Assembly: GCF_016907475.1 (NCBI RefSeq)
Contig: NZ_JAFBCA010000001.1
Location: forward strand, 1,116,001-1,180,000
DNA length: 64,000 bases
Origin: Nocardioides cavernae
GTDB lineage: Bacteria > Actinomycetota > Actinomycetes > Propionibacteriales > Nocardioidaceae
Direction: 5' to 3'
The stretch's first letter is position 1. Each line of letters starts with the position of its first letter. The notes under the pieces are model-generated. The model searched no databases, was not told the DNA's origin, and saw nothing but the letters and a program-made list of their open reading frames with translations. This document shows positions 16,220 through 26,884 of the stretch, one piece after another. A program made the position numbers and the translations under genes.

Positions 16220-17209
16220 ATGCCCGGCGACCCGTCCTCCGTCCTCGCGGCCCTCGGCCTCGACCGGCGGACCGAACAGCTCTACTTCCGTCTGGCCCCC
16301 GTGTCCGGTCACACCGTCACCGGGGTCGCGCAGCTGGTGCGGCAGCGGCCCGACCAGCTGATGCGCAGCCTCGCCCCGCTGCTGGAGCGCGGACTGGTGG
16401 TGGTGTCCGAGGACCGGATCGTGGTCCCGGCGCTGGCCGAGGCGGTCTCCGAGCTCGTGCTGCGCCAGGCGCGGTCGGCGGCGTCGTCCGCGGCCATGCT
16501 GGCCGAGCTGTCGAGCGCGGTGCCGCACCTCGTGGCCTCGACGACGCGCCCCGACCCGCGCCACGTCACCGAGGTCCATCCCCTCGACGGCGAGCTGAGC
16601 TCGGGCGGCAACCCGCTGGAGCTCCTGCAGCTGATGCTGCGCACCAGCCGCGGCGACATGCTGTGGCTGCGCCCCGACGCGTGGGCGATGCCGCGCGAGT
16701 CGAAGGTCAGCGAGCTGGTCGCCGAGGCGATGGCGACCGGTCGACGCTCCCGAGCGATCTACCCCGCCCGGGCGCTGACCGAGGCACCCGAGGCCCTGCG
16801 CGTGCGCGCCGGGTTGGGGGAGCAGGTGCGGATCATCTCGGAGGTGCGCACCCGGATGTTCATCCTCGGCGACACCCACGCAGTGATCCCCGAGCCCATC
16901 GGCTTCACCGACGAGCCGCGGGTGCACGTGCGCCAGCGCTCGATCGTCGCGGCCCTGACGATGTGGTTCGAGTCGCTGTGGGACCGGGCCGCGCCGATGC
17001 CCGAGCCCGAGGCCGGGCGGGTGAGCCCCGACGGACGGCAGTTCCTGCTCGAGCAGCTGATGGCCGGGACGACCGACGAGGTCATCGCCCGCCAGCTGGG
17101 CATCGGCCTGCGCACCGTCCGGCGACGCATCGCGGCCCTCATGACCGAGCTTGGCGTGGACACCCGCTTCCAGGCGGGCGTGGAGGCGGCCCGGCGCGGC
17201 TGGCTCTGA
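16220..17209 (+). CDS. TrmB-like transcriptional regulator with C-terminal LuxR-type HTH
   Basis: 329 aa. The N-terminus ([20 protein letters not shown], then [23 protein letters not shown]) is a winged helix of TrmB type. The middle (about 110-250) looks like a phospholipase-D-like sensor domain of TrmB regulators. The C-terminus, [37 protein letters not shown] (about 275-315), is a LuxR-type helix-turn-helix. This two-HTH build is common in Actinobacteria. Effector and targets are unknown; its own promoter carries a perfect palindrome (16200-16219), so autoregulation is likely. Confidence 0.85.
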   Translation: MPGDPSSVLAALGLDRRTEQLYFRLAPVSGHTVTGVAQLVRQRPDQLMRSLAPLLERGLVVVSEDRIVVPALAEAVSELVLRQARSAASSAAMLAELSSAVPHLVASTTRPDPRHVTEVHPLDGELSSGGNPLELLQLMLRTSRGDMLWLRPDAWAMPRESKVSELVAEAMATGRRSRAIYPARALTEAPEALRVRAGLGEQVRIISEVRTRMFILGDTHAVIPEPIGFTDEPRVHVRQRSIVAALTMWFESLWDRAAPMPEPEAGRVSPDGRQFLLEQLMAGTTDEVIARQLGIGLRTVRRRIAALMTELGVDTRFQAGVEAARRGWL

Positions 17210-17238
17210 CCGCGGGGCAGTCCGCGGGGCAGACTCAG

Positions 17239-18153
17239 TCAGCGGGGCAGGATCATCTCGTACGCCGCCCGCTCGAGGCGCCAGCTGCGGCTGCGCTCGG
17301 GCCCGGAGATCTCGCCGTCGGCCGACAGCCAGAACTCGTCGCCGCTCACCTTCACCGACGTACCGCGCAGGGTGACGACGTCGTCGCGCTGGTCGTGCTC
17401 GCCCTTGCGCAGGCGCATGACGTAGCCGAGCTTGGCGGCCGGCTTCACCGCACGGCTGATCATCACGTCGAGCAGCCCGTCCTCGGTGTCGGCGTCGGGG
17501 TTGAGCTCGGTGCCGCCGCCGACGTTGCCGCCGTTGCCGATGGCCACCATCAGCACCGGCCGGTCGACGTCGTTGACGACCCCGCCGTCGAGCTCGACGC
17601 GCAGGCGCCAGCTGGGCGGGTGGAAGGCGGACAGGACGGCGCCGATGGGGTAGCCGAGCTTGCCGAGGTTGACCTTGCCGACGCCGACGGCGCCCAGCCG
17701 GGTCTTCCACTTCGCGCCCTTGCGGCTGGCCTGCGCTCCGACACCGACGTGCACGTTGTTGACCACGACGTTGCCGGTCTCGTCGACGATGAGGTCGACC
17801 TTGCGGGGCTCGCCCGACAGCACGAGCCGGGCCGCGTCCTCGACCTCGAGCGGGATGTCGTTGCCGCGAGCGAAGTCGTTGCCGGTGCCCATCGGCAGCA
17901 GGGCGAGGGTCGTCTGGTCGAGCTCGCGGCGCTTGTGCAGCGCGGTCACGACCGCGTGCAGGCTGCCGTCGCCTCCGGCCACCACGACCGTACGGCCGCC
18001 GGCGCGGTGGAGCACGCCGTCGAGCTCGCCGGGGTTGGAGGTCTTGGCGACCTCGACGGAGGCCTTCTCGCGGAGGACGACGAGGGCCTCGGCGAGCCGC
18101 TCCTCGTCGGAGGTGCCGGCGTCGGCGTTGGTGATGACCAGCAGGGAGCGCAC
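17239..18153 (-). CDS. diacylglycerol/lipid kinase family protein (DagK/YegS-type)
   Basis: 304 aa. The catalytic domain shows GGDGS (60-64) and [12 protein letters not shown] (86-97), the nucleotide-binding motifs of the DAGK family; the C-terminal half has the beta-sandwich signature [18 protein letters not shown] and [13 protein letters not shown]. It phosphorylates a lipid such as diacylglycerol or ceramide using ATP; in Actinobacteria this may feed phosphatidic acid recycling. GTG 18153 is 6 nt after TAGGGT. It is divergent from purA across 126 bp. Confidence 0.9.
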   Translation of the reverse strand: MRSLLVITNADAGTSDEERLAEALVVLREKASVEVAKTSNPGELDGVLHRAGGRTVVVAGGDGSLHAVVTALHKRRELDQTTLALLPMGTGNDFARGNDIPLEVEDAARLVLSGEPRKVDLIVDETGNVVVNNVHVGVGAQASRKGAKWKTRLGAVGVGKVNLGKLGYPIGAVLSAFHPPSWRLRVELDGGVVNDVDRPVLMVAIGNGGNVGGGTELNPDADTEDGLLDVMISRAVKPAAKLGYVMRLRKGEHDQRDDVVTLRGTSVKVSGDEFWLSADGEISGPERSRSWRLERAAYEMILPR

Positions 18154-18181
18154 GTCCGGACCCTAGCCGACCCCTGTGCGA

Positions 18182-18279
18182 TAGCGTGGCGTCGCAAGAG
18201 CCCCGGTGCCTTGTGCCGGGGCCCTTCGCATTTTTCCCGCACCGACCGTTTTCTGCCGAATGACAGAGGGAGGGCTGAG
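18182..18279 (+). promoter_or_regulatory. purA promoter and structured leader
   Basis: TAGCGT (18182-18187) is the likely -10 box, giving a leader of about 86 nt. The leader holds a 7-bp G+C hairpin, GCCCCGG...CCGGGGC (18200-18222, 9-nt loop), then TTTTT at 18231-18235, and a strong SD GAGGGAGGG five nt before the ATG. The upstream gene is divergent, so the terminator-like shape has no upstream transcript to stop and may attenuate purA itself. Confidence 0.5.
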
Positions 18280-19559
<1,280 letters not shown>

Positions 19560-19563
<4 letters not shown>

Positions 19564-20828
19564 GGACCCTCGTCGTCGGGACCGGCGGCCGCGAGCACGC
19601 TCTCGTCCTCGCCCTCGCCGCCGACCCGACGGTGACCGAGGTGCACGCCGCGCCCGGCAACCCCGGCATCGGCGAGGTCGCCACCCTGCACCCGGTCGAC
19701 CCGATGGACGGTCCGGCCGTCGCCGCGCTCGCCACGTCGATCGGGGCGGACCTGGTGGTCATCGGCCCCGAGGCCCCGCTCGTCGCCGGTGTCGCCGACG
19801 ACGTGCGCGCGGCCGGGGTCGCGGTGTTCGGTCCCTCCCGTGACGCGGCCCGGCTCGAGGGGTCCAAGGCCTTCTCCAAGGAGGTCATGGCCGCCGCCGG
19901 CGTGCCGACCGCCGGCTCCCACACCTGCACGACGCCCGACGAGGTCGCCGCGGCGCTCGACGCGTTCGGGGCGCCCTACGTCGTCAAGGACGACGCGCTC
20001 GCCGCGGGCAAGGGCGTCGTCGTCACCACCGACCGCGACGAGGCGCTGGCCCACGCGGCCGGGTGCGGCCGGGTCGTGGTCGAGGAGTTCCTCGACGGAC
20101 CGGAGTTCTCCCTCTTCGTCGTCTGCGACGGCACCGTCGGGCGACCGCTGCTGCCGGCGCAGGACTTCAAGCGCATCTTCGACGGCGGCCGCGGGCCCAA
20201 CACGGGCGGCATGGGCTCCTACGCCCCGCTCACCTGGCTGCCCGACGGCATCGTCGACACCGTGGTGGCCGAGGTCGTCGCGCCGACGCTGGCCGAGATG
20301 GAGCGGCGCGGTGCGCCGTTCGTCGGCTGCCTCTACGTCGGGCTCGCCCTGACCGCGGCCGGCCCGAAGGTCATCGAGTTCAACTGCCGCTTCGGTGACC
20401 CCGACGTGCAGCCGGTGCTCGCCCTGCTGACCTCCCCGCTCGGCACCCTGCTGCGCGCGGCCGCCGACGGCGACCTCGCGGCCGTCCCGGCGCCGACCTT
20501 CGCCGACGGGGCGTCGGTCTCGGTGGTGATGGCCAGCGCGGGTTACCCCGAGGGATCCAGCACGGGCGACGTGATCGTCGGCACCGAGACCCTGGCCGTC
20601 GAGGACGACGTCGACGTGGTCCACGCCGGCACCGCGCGGACCGACGCCGGGCTGGTGACCGCCGGCGGCCGGGTGCTCGCCGTCCGGGCGACCGGGTCGG
20701 ACGTCGCCGACGCCCGCGCCAAGGCGTACGAGGGCATCTCGAGCATCAGCTTCCCGGGCGCGCAGTGGCGCCGCGACATCGCCGCCGAGCCGCTCGGCGT
20801 CGTCGAGGGCGCCGCGTCCCGTGGCTGA
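19560..20828 (+). CDS. purD: phosphoribosylamine-glycine ligase (GARS)
   Basis: 422 aa. Joins 5-phosphoribosylamine and glycine using ATP, step 2 of purine synthesis. ATP-grasp features: GTGGREHAL at the N-terminus, [45 protein letters not shown] and [15 protein letters not shown]. The start GTG overlaps the purA stop by 4 nt, so it is translationally coupled; GTG rather than any internal ATG gives the full Rossmann-like first strand ([14 protein letters not shown]). Its end overlaps the DUF402 gene by 8 nt. Confidence 0.96.
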
Positions 20829-21366
20829 GCCGTTCGCGGGCGGGTCGGACGTGCGCGTCCGTGAGGTGCTGCACGGCGCCGAGTGGGCGTCGTGGGACGA
20901 GCGCGTCGTCGGCGACGACGGGACGGTGCTCGCCACGGTGAAGGCCGACGGCACCCCGATGGTCTTCCCGCCGCACCCGGTGCCGCACCCGTGGGGGCAC
21001 CTCGAGGCCTGGACCGGCACGACGGTGCTCAAGCTGCGCCGGAGCGGCGACTGGTACTCGGTGTGGAAGTTCTTCGACGCCTCCGGCCTGCTCTCCTGGT
21101 ACGTCAACTTCGAGACGCCCGTCGTGCGCACCGCCGACGGCGTCGACGTCAACGACCTCCAGCTCGACATCGTGATCGCCCCGGATGGCGCGTGGCGGTG
21201 GAAGGACGTGCAGGACCTCGCCCCCAGCCTGGCGTCCGGGCGCATCACCCACGACGAGCTGCTGGCGACGCTCGCCGCCGCCGCCGAGGTCGCGGACCTG
21301 CTCGATCGCGGCGACCGCTGGTGGTCCGCGTGGGACGGCTGGGTCCCCTCCGACAGCCCCGGCTGA
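20821..21366 (+). CDS. DUF402 domain protein
   Basis: 181 aa. The centre (GTPMVFPPHPVPHPWGHLEAW, WYSVWKFFDASGLLSWYVNFETPV, VNDLQLDIVIAPDGAWRWKD) is the DUF402 fold, related to FomD/SC4828-type nucleoside-diphosphate phosphatases. The conserved Asp/Glu/Tyr/Trp cluster for metal-nucleotide binding is present, so a phosphatase acting on nucleotides is plausible but not shown. The GTG start lies inside the last codons of purD (8-nt overlap), indicating one purA-purD-DUF402 transcript. Its position suggests a housekeeping role near nucleotide metabolism. Confidence 0.8.
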   Translation: MAEPFAGGSDVRVREVLHGAEWASWDERVVGDDGTVLATVKADGTPMVFPPHPVPHPWGHLEAWTGTTVLKLRRSGDWYSVWKFFDASGLLSWYVNFETPVVRTADGVDVNDLQLDIVIAPDGAWRWKDVQDLAPSLASGRITHDELLATLAAAAEVADLLDRGDRWWSAWDGWVPSDSPG

Positions 21367-21376
21367 CCCGTCGTAC

Positions 21377-21422
21377 GACGTCATGGTGCCCGCCTGTCAG
21401 GACGACCGCTTCTCATGACGTC
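21377..21422 (+). promoter_or_regulatory. spaced inverted repeat upstream of purB
   Basis: Perfect 9-bp arms GACGTCATG (21377-21385) and CATGACGTC (21414-21422) are separated by 28 nt in the gap between the DUF402 gene and purB. It could fold as an RNA hairpin or hold two half-sites for a regulator. Confidence 0.35.
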
Positions 21423-21467
21423 CCGCGCGGTCACGTCGCGCGCCCGCGGATGGGAGGATGGGTGCCC

Positions 21468-22886
21468 GTGAGCGTCCCCAACGTCCTGGCCACCCGTTAT
21501 GCCGGTGCCGATCTCGCCGAGATCTGGTCGCCCGAGCACAAGATCGTCCTCGAGCGGCAGCTCTGGATCGCGGTGCTCAGGGCTCAACGCGACCTGGGCA
21601 TCGCGGTGCCCGAGGGCGTCGTCGAGGCCTACGAGGCGGTCGTCGACCAGGTCGACCTCGACTCGATCGCCGCGCGTGAGCGGGTCACCCGCCACGACGT
21701 CAAGGCGCGCATCGAGGAGTTCTCCGCGCTCGCCGGGCACGAGCACATCCACAAGGGCATGACCTCGCGAGACCTCACCGAGAACGTCGAGCAGCTGCAG
21801 CTGCGCCGCTCGCTCGAGGTGGTGCGCGACCGCGCCGTCGCCACCCTGGTCCGCCTGGGCCGGCTCGCCGCCGAGCACGAGGCCACCGTGATGGCCGGCC
21901 GCTCGCACAACGTGGCCGCGCAGGCGACGACGCTCGGCAAGCGCTTCGCGACGATCGCCGACGAGATGCTGATCGCCGTCCAGCGGATCGAGGAGCTGCT
22001 CGCGCGCTACCCGCTGCGCGGCATCAAGGGGCCGATGGGCACCTCGCAGGACATGCTCGACCTGCTCGACGGCGACGCCTCGCGCCTCGATGAGCTCGAG
22101 GAGCGGGTCGCCCGCCACCTGGGCTTCGAGCGGGTGCTGACGAGCGTGGGCCAGGTCTACCCCCGCTCGCTCGACTTCGAGGTCGTCTCCGCGCTGGTGC
22201 AGCTGGTCAGCGGCCCGTCCAACCTCGCCACCACGGTGCGGCTGATGGCCGGCCACGAGCTGGTGACGGAGGGGTTCAAGGAGGGGCAGGTCGGCTCGTC
22301 CGCGATGCCGCACAAGATGAACACCCGTTCGTGCGAGCGGGTCAACGGCCTCGCCGTCATCATCCGCGGCCACCTCTCGATGGTCAGCGAGCTCGCCGGC
22401 GACCAGTGGAACGAGGGCGACGTCTCCTGCTCCGTCGTACGTCGCGTCGCGCTGCCCGACGCGTTCTTCGCCACCGACGGGCTCTTCCAGACCTTCCTCA
22501 CCGTGCTCGACGAGTTCGGTGCGTTCCCGGCGGTTATCCAGCGCGAGCTCGACCGCTACCTGCCCTTCCTCACCACGACCAAGGTGCTGATGGCGGCGGT
22601 CCGCAACGGGGTCGGCCGCGAGGCCGCGCACGAGGCGATCAAGGAGGCCGCCGTCGGCACCGCGCTCGCGATGCGCGCCGGCCAGGCCGACAACGACGTG
22701 TTCGCCAAGCTCGCCGCCGACGAGCGGCTGGGCCTGACGCGCGAGCAGATCGACGCGCTCGTCGCCGACCCGATCGAGTTCACCGGTGCGGCCGTGGCCC
22801 AGACCCGCGCGGTCGTCGCCCGGGTCGAGGCCCTCGCGGCCGCCCACCCCGGCGCAGCGGCGTACGTGCCGGGCGCGATCCTCTGA
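21468..22886 (+). CDS. purB: adenylosuccinate lyase
   Basis: About 472 aa. Cleaves SAICAR and adenylosuccinate, releasing fumarate, in two steps of purine synthesis. Visible: N-terminal VSVPNVLATRYAGADLAEIWSP, the catalytic-His region MAGRSHNVAAQATTLGKRF, and the fumarase/aspartase signature GSSAMPHKMNTRSCERV with the serine loop. An in-frame GTG at 21462 could add two residues; 21468 is preferred for family agreement and for its 10-nt distance from GGGAGG. It lies 101 bp after the DUF402 gene and probably has its own promoter. Confidence 0.95.
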   Translation: MSVPNVLATRYAGADLAEIWSPEHKIVLERQLWIAVLRAQRDLGIAVPEGVVEAYEAVVDQVDLDSIAARERVTRHDVKARIEEFSALAGHEHIHKGMTSRDLTENVEQLQLRRSLEVVRDRAVATLVRLGRLAAEHEATVMAGRSHNVAAQATTLGKRFATIADEMLIAVQRIEELLARYPLRGIKGPMGTSQDMLDLLDGDASRLDELEERVARHLGFERVLTSVGQVYPRSLDFEVVSALVQLVSGPSNLATTVRLMAGHELVTEGFKEGQVGSSAMPHKMNTRSCERVNGLAVIIRGHLSMVSELAGDQWNEGDVSCSVVRRVALPDAFFATDGLFQTFLTVLDEFGAFPAVIQRELDRYLPFLTTTKVLMAAVRNGVGREAAHEAIKEAAVGTALAMRAGQADNDVFAKLAADERLGLTREQIDALVADPIEFTGAAVAQTRAVVARVEALAAAHPGAAAYVPGAIL

Positions 22887-22927
22887 CCGGGCCGCGACCT
22901 CCGTCTCCCCGGGGGTTGTCAGGCTCT

Positions 22928-22991
22928 CGCTGAACGTGTCAGGCCGTGCACGGGCCGACAAGTTCAGCGATCCCGGTCAGCCGGGGATCAC
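22928..22991. repeat. double hairpin in a convergent gap (family B)
   Basis: The first hairpin, CGCTGAAC...GTTCAGCG (22928-22969), has near-perfect 18-nt arms. It abuts a second, GATCCCGGTCAGCCGGGGATC (22969-22989), almost identical to the hairpin at 35859-35884. It lies between purB and the MFS gene, which converge here, and is probably a bidirectional terminator. Confidence 0.6.
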
Positions 22992-23010
22992 TGGAGCGGC
23001 GAACGGCACC

Positions 23011-24462
23011 TCAGTCACCGAGCCGCCAGGATCGTACGGCGGCGGCGAAGGCGAGCGTCAGGACGGCGAGGGCCGCGAGCAGGGCCGCCCGGGCCGCCAC
23101 GGGGGCTGAGGTCACCGTGCCGACGGCCTGGTAGACGGTCATCAGCAGCGCGGCGCCGAGGGCGGAGCCGATCCGCTGGCCGGTCTGGAGGGCGCCGCCC
23201 GCCGCGCCGCCCATCGTGGGCGGCACCTCGGCGAGGGTGAGGGTGAAGTTGGGGGAGATGACCCCGCCGCCGCCGACGCCGGCGAGGAACATCGCGGGCG
23301 CGAGGGTCCACCACAGGGTGTCGGTCGGCGAGGTCACCAGCCACGCGGCGAGCGCGGTGCCGGTCATCATCACCCCGAGCGCGACCAGGGTCACCCGTCG
23401 GCCGAGGGTGCCGACGAGCCGCCCGGCGAGCGGCGAGGTGGTGGCGGCGCCGACGGCGAACGGCGTCATCAGCAGGGCGGCCTGCAGCGGCGAGAACCCC
23501 TCGCCCTCCTGCAGGTGCACCGACAGCACGAGGAAGATCCCGGTGAAGCCGGTGAAGTAGAGGGTGCCGACGAGCAGGCCGTTGGCGTAGCCGGGCAGGC
23601 CGCGCAGCAGCGACACGTCGAGCAGCGGCGGTCGGCCCAGCCGGACGGTGCGCGCCTCCCAGCGCACGAACCCCCACGCCAGCAGCGGGAAGGCCACCAG
23701 CACCACCAGCGGCAGGCCGGCCCCGCCCTCGAGGCTGATCAGCGGGAACAGCACCGCCAGCACGGCGAGGCCCAGCAGCACCGCGCCGACGAGGTCGATG
23801 CGGGGGTCCTTCGGCGCGCCCTCCGGCCCGGCGCCGACGTGGTTGTCGGGCACCAGCCGACGGATCAGCACCAGGGCCACGAGGCCGATGGGCACGTTGA
23901 TGAGGAAGAGGGAACGCCAGCCGTTCTCCTCGCCGAGCACGCCGATCAACAGGCCGCCGATGAGCGGCCCGGTGGCCGACGCGACGGCGACGGTGAAGCC
24001 GAACATCCCGAAGGCGCGGCCGCGCTCGGCGCCGCGGAAGAGCTGCTGGATGAGGCCGGAGTTCTGCGGGGTGAGCAGGCCCGCGCTGGCGCCCTGCGCG
24101 AGGCGGGCGAGCACGATGGCCGCCGCGTTGGGGGCCAGGCCCACGGCGGCGCTCGAGACGATGAAGCCGATGAGCCCGATCGTCATCATCCGGCGCCGGC
24201 CGTGCGCGTCGCCGAGCCGGCCGCCGGCGACGAGGGTCATGCCGAAGGCGAGCGCGTAGCCGGACACCACCCACTGGATGGTCGCGGCCGACGTGTCGAG
24301 CCCGGCCCGGATGGACGGCACGGCGACGTTGACGATGGTGACGTCGAGCAGCGACATGAAGCCGACGACGAGGGACACGGCGAGCACCCGCCAGCGGCGG
24401 GGGTCGGGCTCGTACGCGGCCTCGTCGCCGCTCGTGCGCTCGGCCTGCTCGTCCTGGGTCAT
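23011..24462 (-). CDS. MFS transporter, DHA2 family (14 helices), multidrug-type
   Basis: About 483 aa with roughly 14 membrane segments. Motif A is GGRLGDAHGRRRMM after helix 2; GFMSLLDVTIVNVAVPSI in helix 1 is the D1 motif of DHA2 drug:proton antiporters (EmrB/QacA type). GPLIGGLL near helix 5 is motif C, which marks exporters. Substrate unknown. ATG 24462 (MTQDEQ) is chosen with a GAGAGG ribosome site; a GTG ten codons upstream (24492) is possible. No dedicated regulator is adjacent. Confidence 0.9.
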   Translation of the reverse strand: MTQDEQAERTSGDEAAYEPDPRRWRVLAVSLVVGFMSLLDVTIVNVAVPSIRAGLDTSAATIQWVVSGYALAFGMTLVAGGRLGDAHGRRRMMTIGLIGFIVSSAAVGLAPNAAAIVLARLAQGASAGLLTPQNSGLIQQLFRGAERGRAFGMFGFTVAVASATGPLIGGLLIGVLGEENGWRSLFLINVPIGLVALVLIRRLVPDNHVGAGPEGAPKDPRIDLVGAVLLGLAVLAVLFPLISLEGGAGLPLVVLVAFPLLAWGFVRWEARTVRLGRPPLLDVSLLRGLPGYANGLLVGTLYFTGFTGIFLVLSVHLQEGEGFSPLQAALLMTPFAVGAATTSPLAGRLVGTLGRRVTLVALGVMMTGTALAAWLVTSPTDTLWWTLAPAMFLAGVGGGGVISPNFTLTLAEVPPTMGGAAGGALQTGQRIGSALGAALLMTVYQAVGTVTSAPVAARAALLAALAVLTLAFAAAVRSWRLGD

Positions 24463-24527
24463 CCGCGCCAGCCTCTCACCCGGTGCCAGCACCGAGGACC
24501 GCCCTACGGGAGGGGCAGGATGGGTCC

Positions 24528-24797
24528 ATGAAGGCGATCCAGGCGCGGGTGACCGGTCAGGTGCAGGGCGTGGCGTTCCGGTGGCACACCCAGGAGCAGG
24601 CCCAGCGGCTCGGCGTCGTCGGGTGGGTGCGCAACGAGGTCGACGGCAGCGTCCTGGTGCACGCCGAGGGGGAGGACGACGCCGTCGACGCGCTCGTGGA
24701 GTGGTGCCGCCACGGACCGCCGTCCGCGCGGGTGCGCGACCTCGCCGCCCGCGCTGCGGCGCCGAGCGGGGCCTCCTCCTTCGAGGTCACCGGCTGA
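24528..24797 (+). CDS. acyP: acylphosphatase
   Basis: 89 aa, the full family length. Hydrolyses the carboxyl-phosphate bond of acyl phosphates. The phosphate cradle QVQGVAFRWHTQ (11-22) carries catalytic Arg18, and GWVRNEVDGSV (32-42) carries catalytic Asn36. ATG 24528 starts the normal MKAIQARVTG strand; an upstream in-frame ATG adds a non-homologous leader. It stands alone between an MFS gene and a propeller protein, with no clear functional link. Confidence 0.93.
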   Translation: MKAIQARVTGQVQGVAFRWHTQEQAQRLGVVGWVRNEVDGSVLVHAEGEDDAVDALVEWCRHGPPSARVRDLAARAAAPSGASSFEVTG

Positions 24798-24850
24798 CCG
24801 CGCCGGCCGCGTTCTCGAACTGTAGTGATCTTGTCGACTATCGTGGGGGA

Positions 24851-25729
24851 ATGACGACCGTGACAGCAGCACCGCCGACCTACGACGACGTCCAGGTCGT
24901 GGTGCCCGCCCCGGGTCCCGGCGCCGGCAACTGGGCCGGGGCCGCGAGCGCCGTCCTCGTCGACGGAGTGTTCTGGCTGACCTGGCGGGTCCGCCGGCCG
25001 CTGACCGACGGACGGGGCGTGTCGGTGGTGGTCGCCCGCTCCGACGACGGCGTCACCTTCGAGCCGGTCACCGAGGTGGCGCGCGAGGCGTTCGGCGCCG
25101 AGTCCTTCGAGCGGCCCGTGCTCGTGCCGCTCCGTGAGGGCGGGTGGCGGCTCTACCTGTCCTGCGCGACCCCCGGCTCCAAGCACTGGTGGGTGGACAG
25201 CCTGACCGCCGACACGGTCGAGGGCCTGCCCGGCGGCGTACGACGCCGTGTCCACGAGGGCGACCGCGACACCGGCGTCAAGGACCCGGTGATCACGGTG
25301 GGCGAGGACGGCTACGAGATGTGGCTGTGCTGCCACCCCCTCGACGAGCCCGGTCACGAGGACCGGATGACCACGCGGCGGCTCACCAGCGCCGACGGCC
25401 TGGAGTGGGACGACCACGGCGAGGTGCTCGCCGGCCGCGAGGGCCAGTGGGACGCCCGCGGCGCGCGGGTCAGCGCGGTGCTGCCCGACGGCACGGTGCT
25501 GTACGACGGCCGGCCGGACGCCGAGTCCAACTGGTTCGAGACCACCGGGGTGGCGACCTGGGACGGCACGGTCCTGACCCGCGCCGCACAGCCGCCGATC
25601 GCCTCCCCGCACGCCGATGGCGCCTTCCGCTACGCCACTGCCGTGCCCCTGCCGGACGGCCGGGTGCGCTACTACGTCGAGGCCGCGCGTCCCGACGGCG
25701 CGCACGACCTCGTCACCTGCGTGCGCTGA
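24851..25729 (+). CDS. five-bladed beta-propeller protein (GH32/43-like), function unknown
   Basis: 292 aa with repeated motifs of a glycosidase-type propeller: SDDGVTFEPV, SADGLEWDDHG, WRLYLSCATPGSKHWW, KDPVITVGEDGYEMWLCCHP and YDGRPDAESNWFETTG. Such proteins resemble families GH32/43/68, but the catalytic Asp/Glu set cannot be confirmed by eye. No signal peptide is present, so it is cytoplasmic. ATG 24851 is 6 nt after TATCGT, so a leaderless mRNA is predicted. Its 3' end overlaps the convergent sulfotransferase by 17 bp. Confidence 0.7.
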   Translation: MTTVTAAPPTYDDVQVVVPAPGPGAGNWAGAASAVLVDGVFWLTWRVRRPLTDGRGVSVVVARSDDGVTFEPVTEVAREAFGAESFERPVLVPLREGGWRLYLSCATPGSKHWWVDSLTADTVEGLPGGVRRRVHEGDRDTGVKDPVITVGEDGYEMWLCCHPLDEPGHEDRMTTRRLTSADGLEWDDHGEVLAGREGQWDARGARVSAVLPDGTVLYDGRPDAESNWFETTGVATWDGTVLTRAAQPPIASPHADGAFRYATAVPLPDGRVRYYVEAARPDGAHDLVTCVR

Positions 25730-26765
25730 CCCCGCGGGGCGCCGCCCCGTTCACGTTCTCGGCGTGGCGCACCGGGTCGGCGTCGCGGTCCACGAGGCGG
25801 GTCACCGTCGCGGAGCGCTGGGCGAACGAGCCGCGGCTCTCCGGGTTGAGCCAGTCGCCGAAGTCCTGCCCGGTGAGCTCGCCGAGCAGCCGGACGTCGT
25901 CGGCGTAGCTCTCGATCAGACGCTGCCGGCTGATCGCGTCGAGGCGGGGACGGTGCGCGTCCCGGTGGTCGCCCAGCAGGCCGAGCGACAGCGGGTGGAC
26001 CGCCCGCCACACCTGCGGAGGCGCGAACTGACCAAGCCGCGCGCCGCCGCGCACGACCGGCCCGAACAGCCGCGGCCGCCAGCCCGGCGGGACGAAGCTG
26101 CGCGAGTTGTCGCGCGGGATCGAGTCGACCTGGCCCTCCCGGATCCCGAGGAACCGGCTCACCCGGTCGACCGTCGCGCCGGGCGCGTCGACGAGGTCGC
26201 GGTAGCGGATGACGAGGATGCGCTCGGGGTCGACGTAGCGGTGCAGGTGCGCCAGCTGCTCGCCGTACCTCCCGAGCTCGCGGTAGCGCCAGAAGGGCGC
26301 CCAGCCGGCGCGGACCCGCTCGTCCTCGCGACCGAACGCCGACACGAAGTCCGCCTCCGGCTCGAGGCCGTCTGACCACAGGTGCATCCAGTTGCTGTAG
26401 GCGCGGTCCACCGGGTCGCGGACCACGGCGACGAGACGTACGTCGGGCAGGTCCTCGGCGATGCGGCGGTGGGCGCCGCGGCTCCACAGGTAGAACGGCG
26501 TGCTCTCGCCGCGCGCCTGGTGCTGCGCCGCCGGGGCGAAGAGCGGGAAGTAGCGGTCGGCGCGCCAGATCCACTCCTGCTGGGAGTGCTTGTCGCCCGG
26601 CCCCCGCCAGGCCGGCGGCGGCGCGCCGTCGCACAGCCAGTACTTCGGTTCCTTCGGGTCCGACACGAAGACGTCCGGGTGCTGCGCGAGTGCGGCGTGG
26701 AGCGCCGTCGTGCCGGCCTTGGGGGCGCCGATCACGAGGAAGTCGGGGCGTGGTGCTCGGGGCAC
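25713..26765 (-). CDS. sulfotransferase family protein
   Basis: 350 aa. The PAPS 5'-phosphosulfate-binding loop GAPKAGTTAL is at 13-22 and the 3'-phosphate-binding strand VRLVAVVRDPVDRAYSNWMHL at about 130-150, where RDPxxRAxS is the second signature. It should transfer sulfate from PAPS to a hydroxyl on a lipid or glycan; the target is unknown. GTG 26765 follows GGGAGG by 4 nt. The upstream leader contains TAGTCTACTAA-like AT-rich sequence that may be its promoter. The stop overlaps the 24851 gene tail to tail. Confidence 0.88.
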   Translation of the reverse strand: MPRAPRPDFLVIGAPKAGTTALHAALAQHPDVFVSDPKEPKYWLCDGAPPPAWRGPGDKHSQQEWIWRADRYFPLFAPAAQHQARGESTPFYLWSRGAHRRIAEDLPDVRLVAVVRDPVDRAYSNWMHLWSDGLEPEADFVSAFGREDERVRAGWAPFWRYRELGRYGEQLAHLHRYVDPERILVIRYRDLVDAPGATVDRVSRFLGIREGQVDSIPRDNSRSFVPPGWRPRLFGPVVRGGARLGQFAPPQVWRAVHPLSLGLLGDHRDAHRPRLDAISRQRLIESYADDVRLLGELTGQDFGDWLNPESRGSFAQRSATVTRLVDRDADPVRHAENVNGAAPRGVSARR

Positions 26766-26884
26766 GTTCCCTCCCGGGGGTGAGGTGCTGTCATTAGTAG
26801 ACTAAGTCACTAGACAATGCTCCGCCAGACCCTTCCGGGAGTGTCTGGACAACCCATCGGCCGCACCGGACCGGTGGCCCGCCG

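Noticed and set aside
16195..18279. Long upstream in-frame extension of purA
   Set aside because: It runs through the TrmB-like and lipid-kinase genes in another frame; purA homology begins at the ATG at 18280 with its own strong ribosome site.
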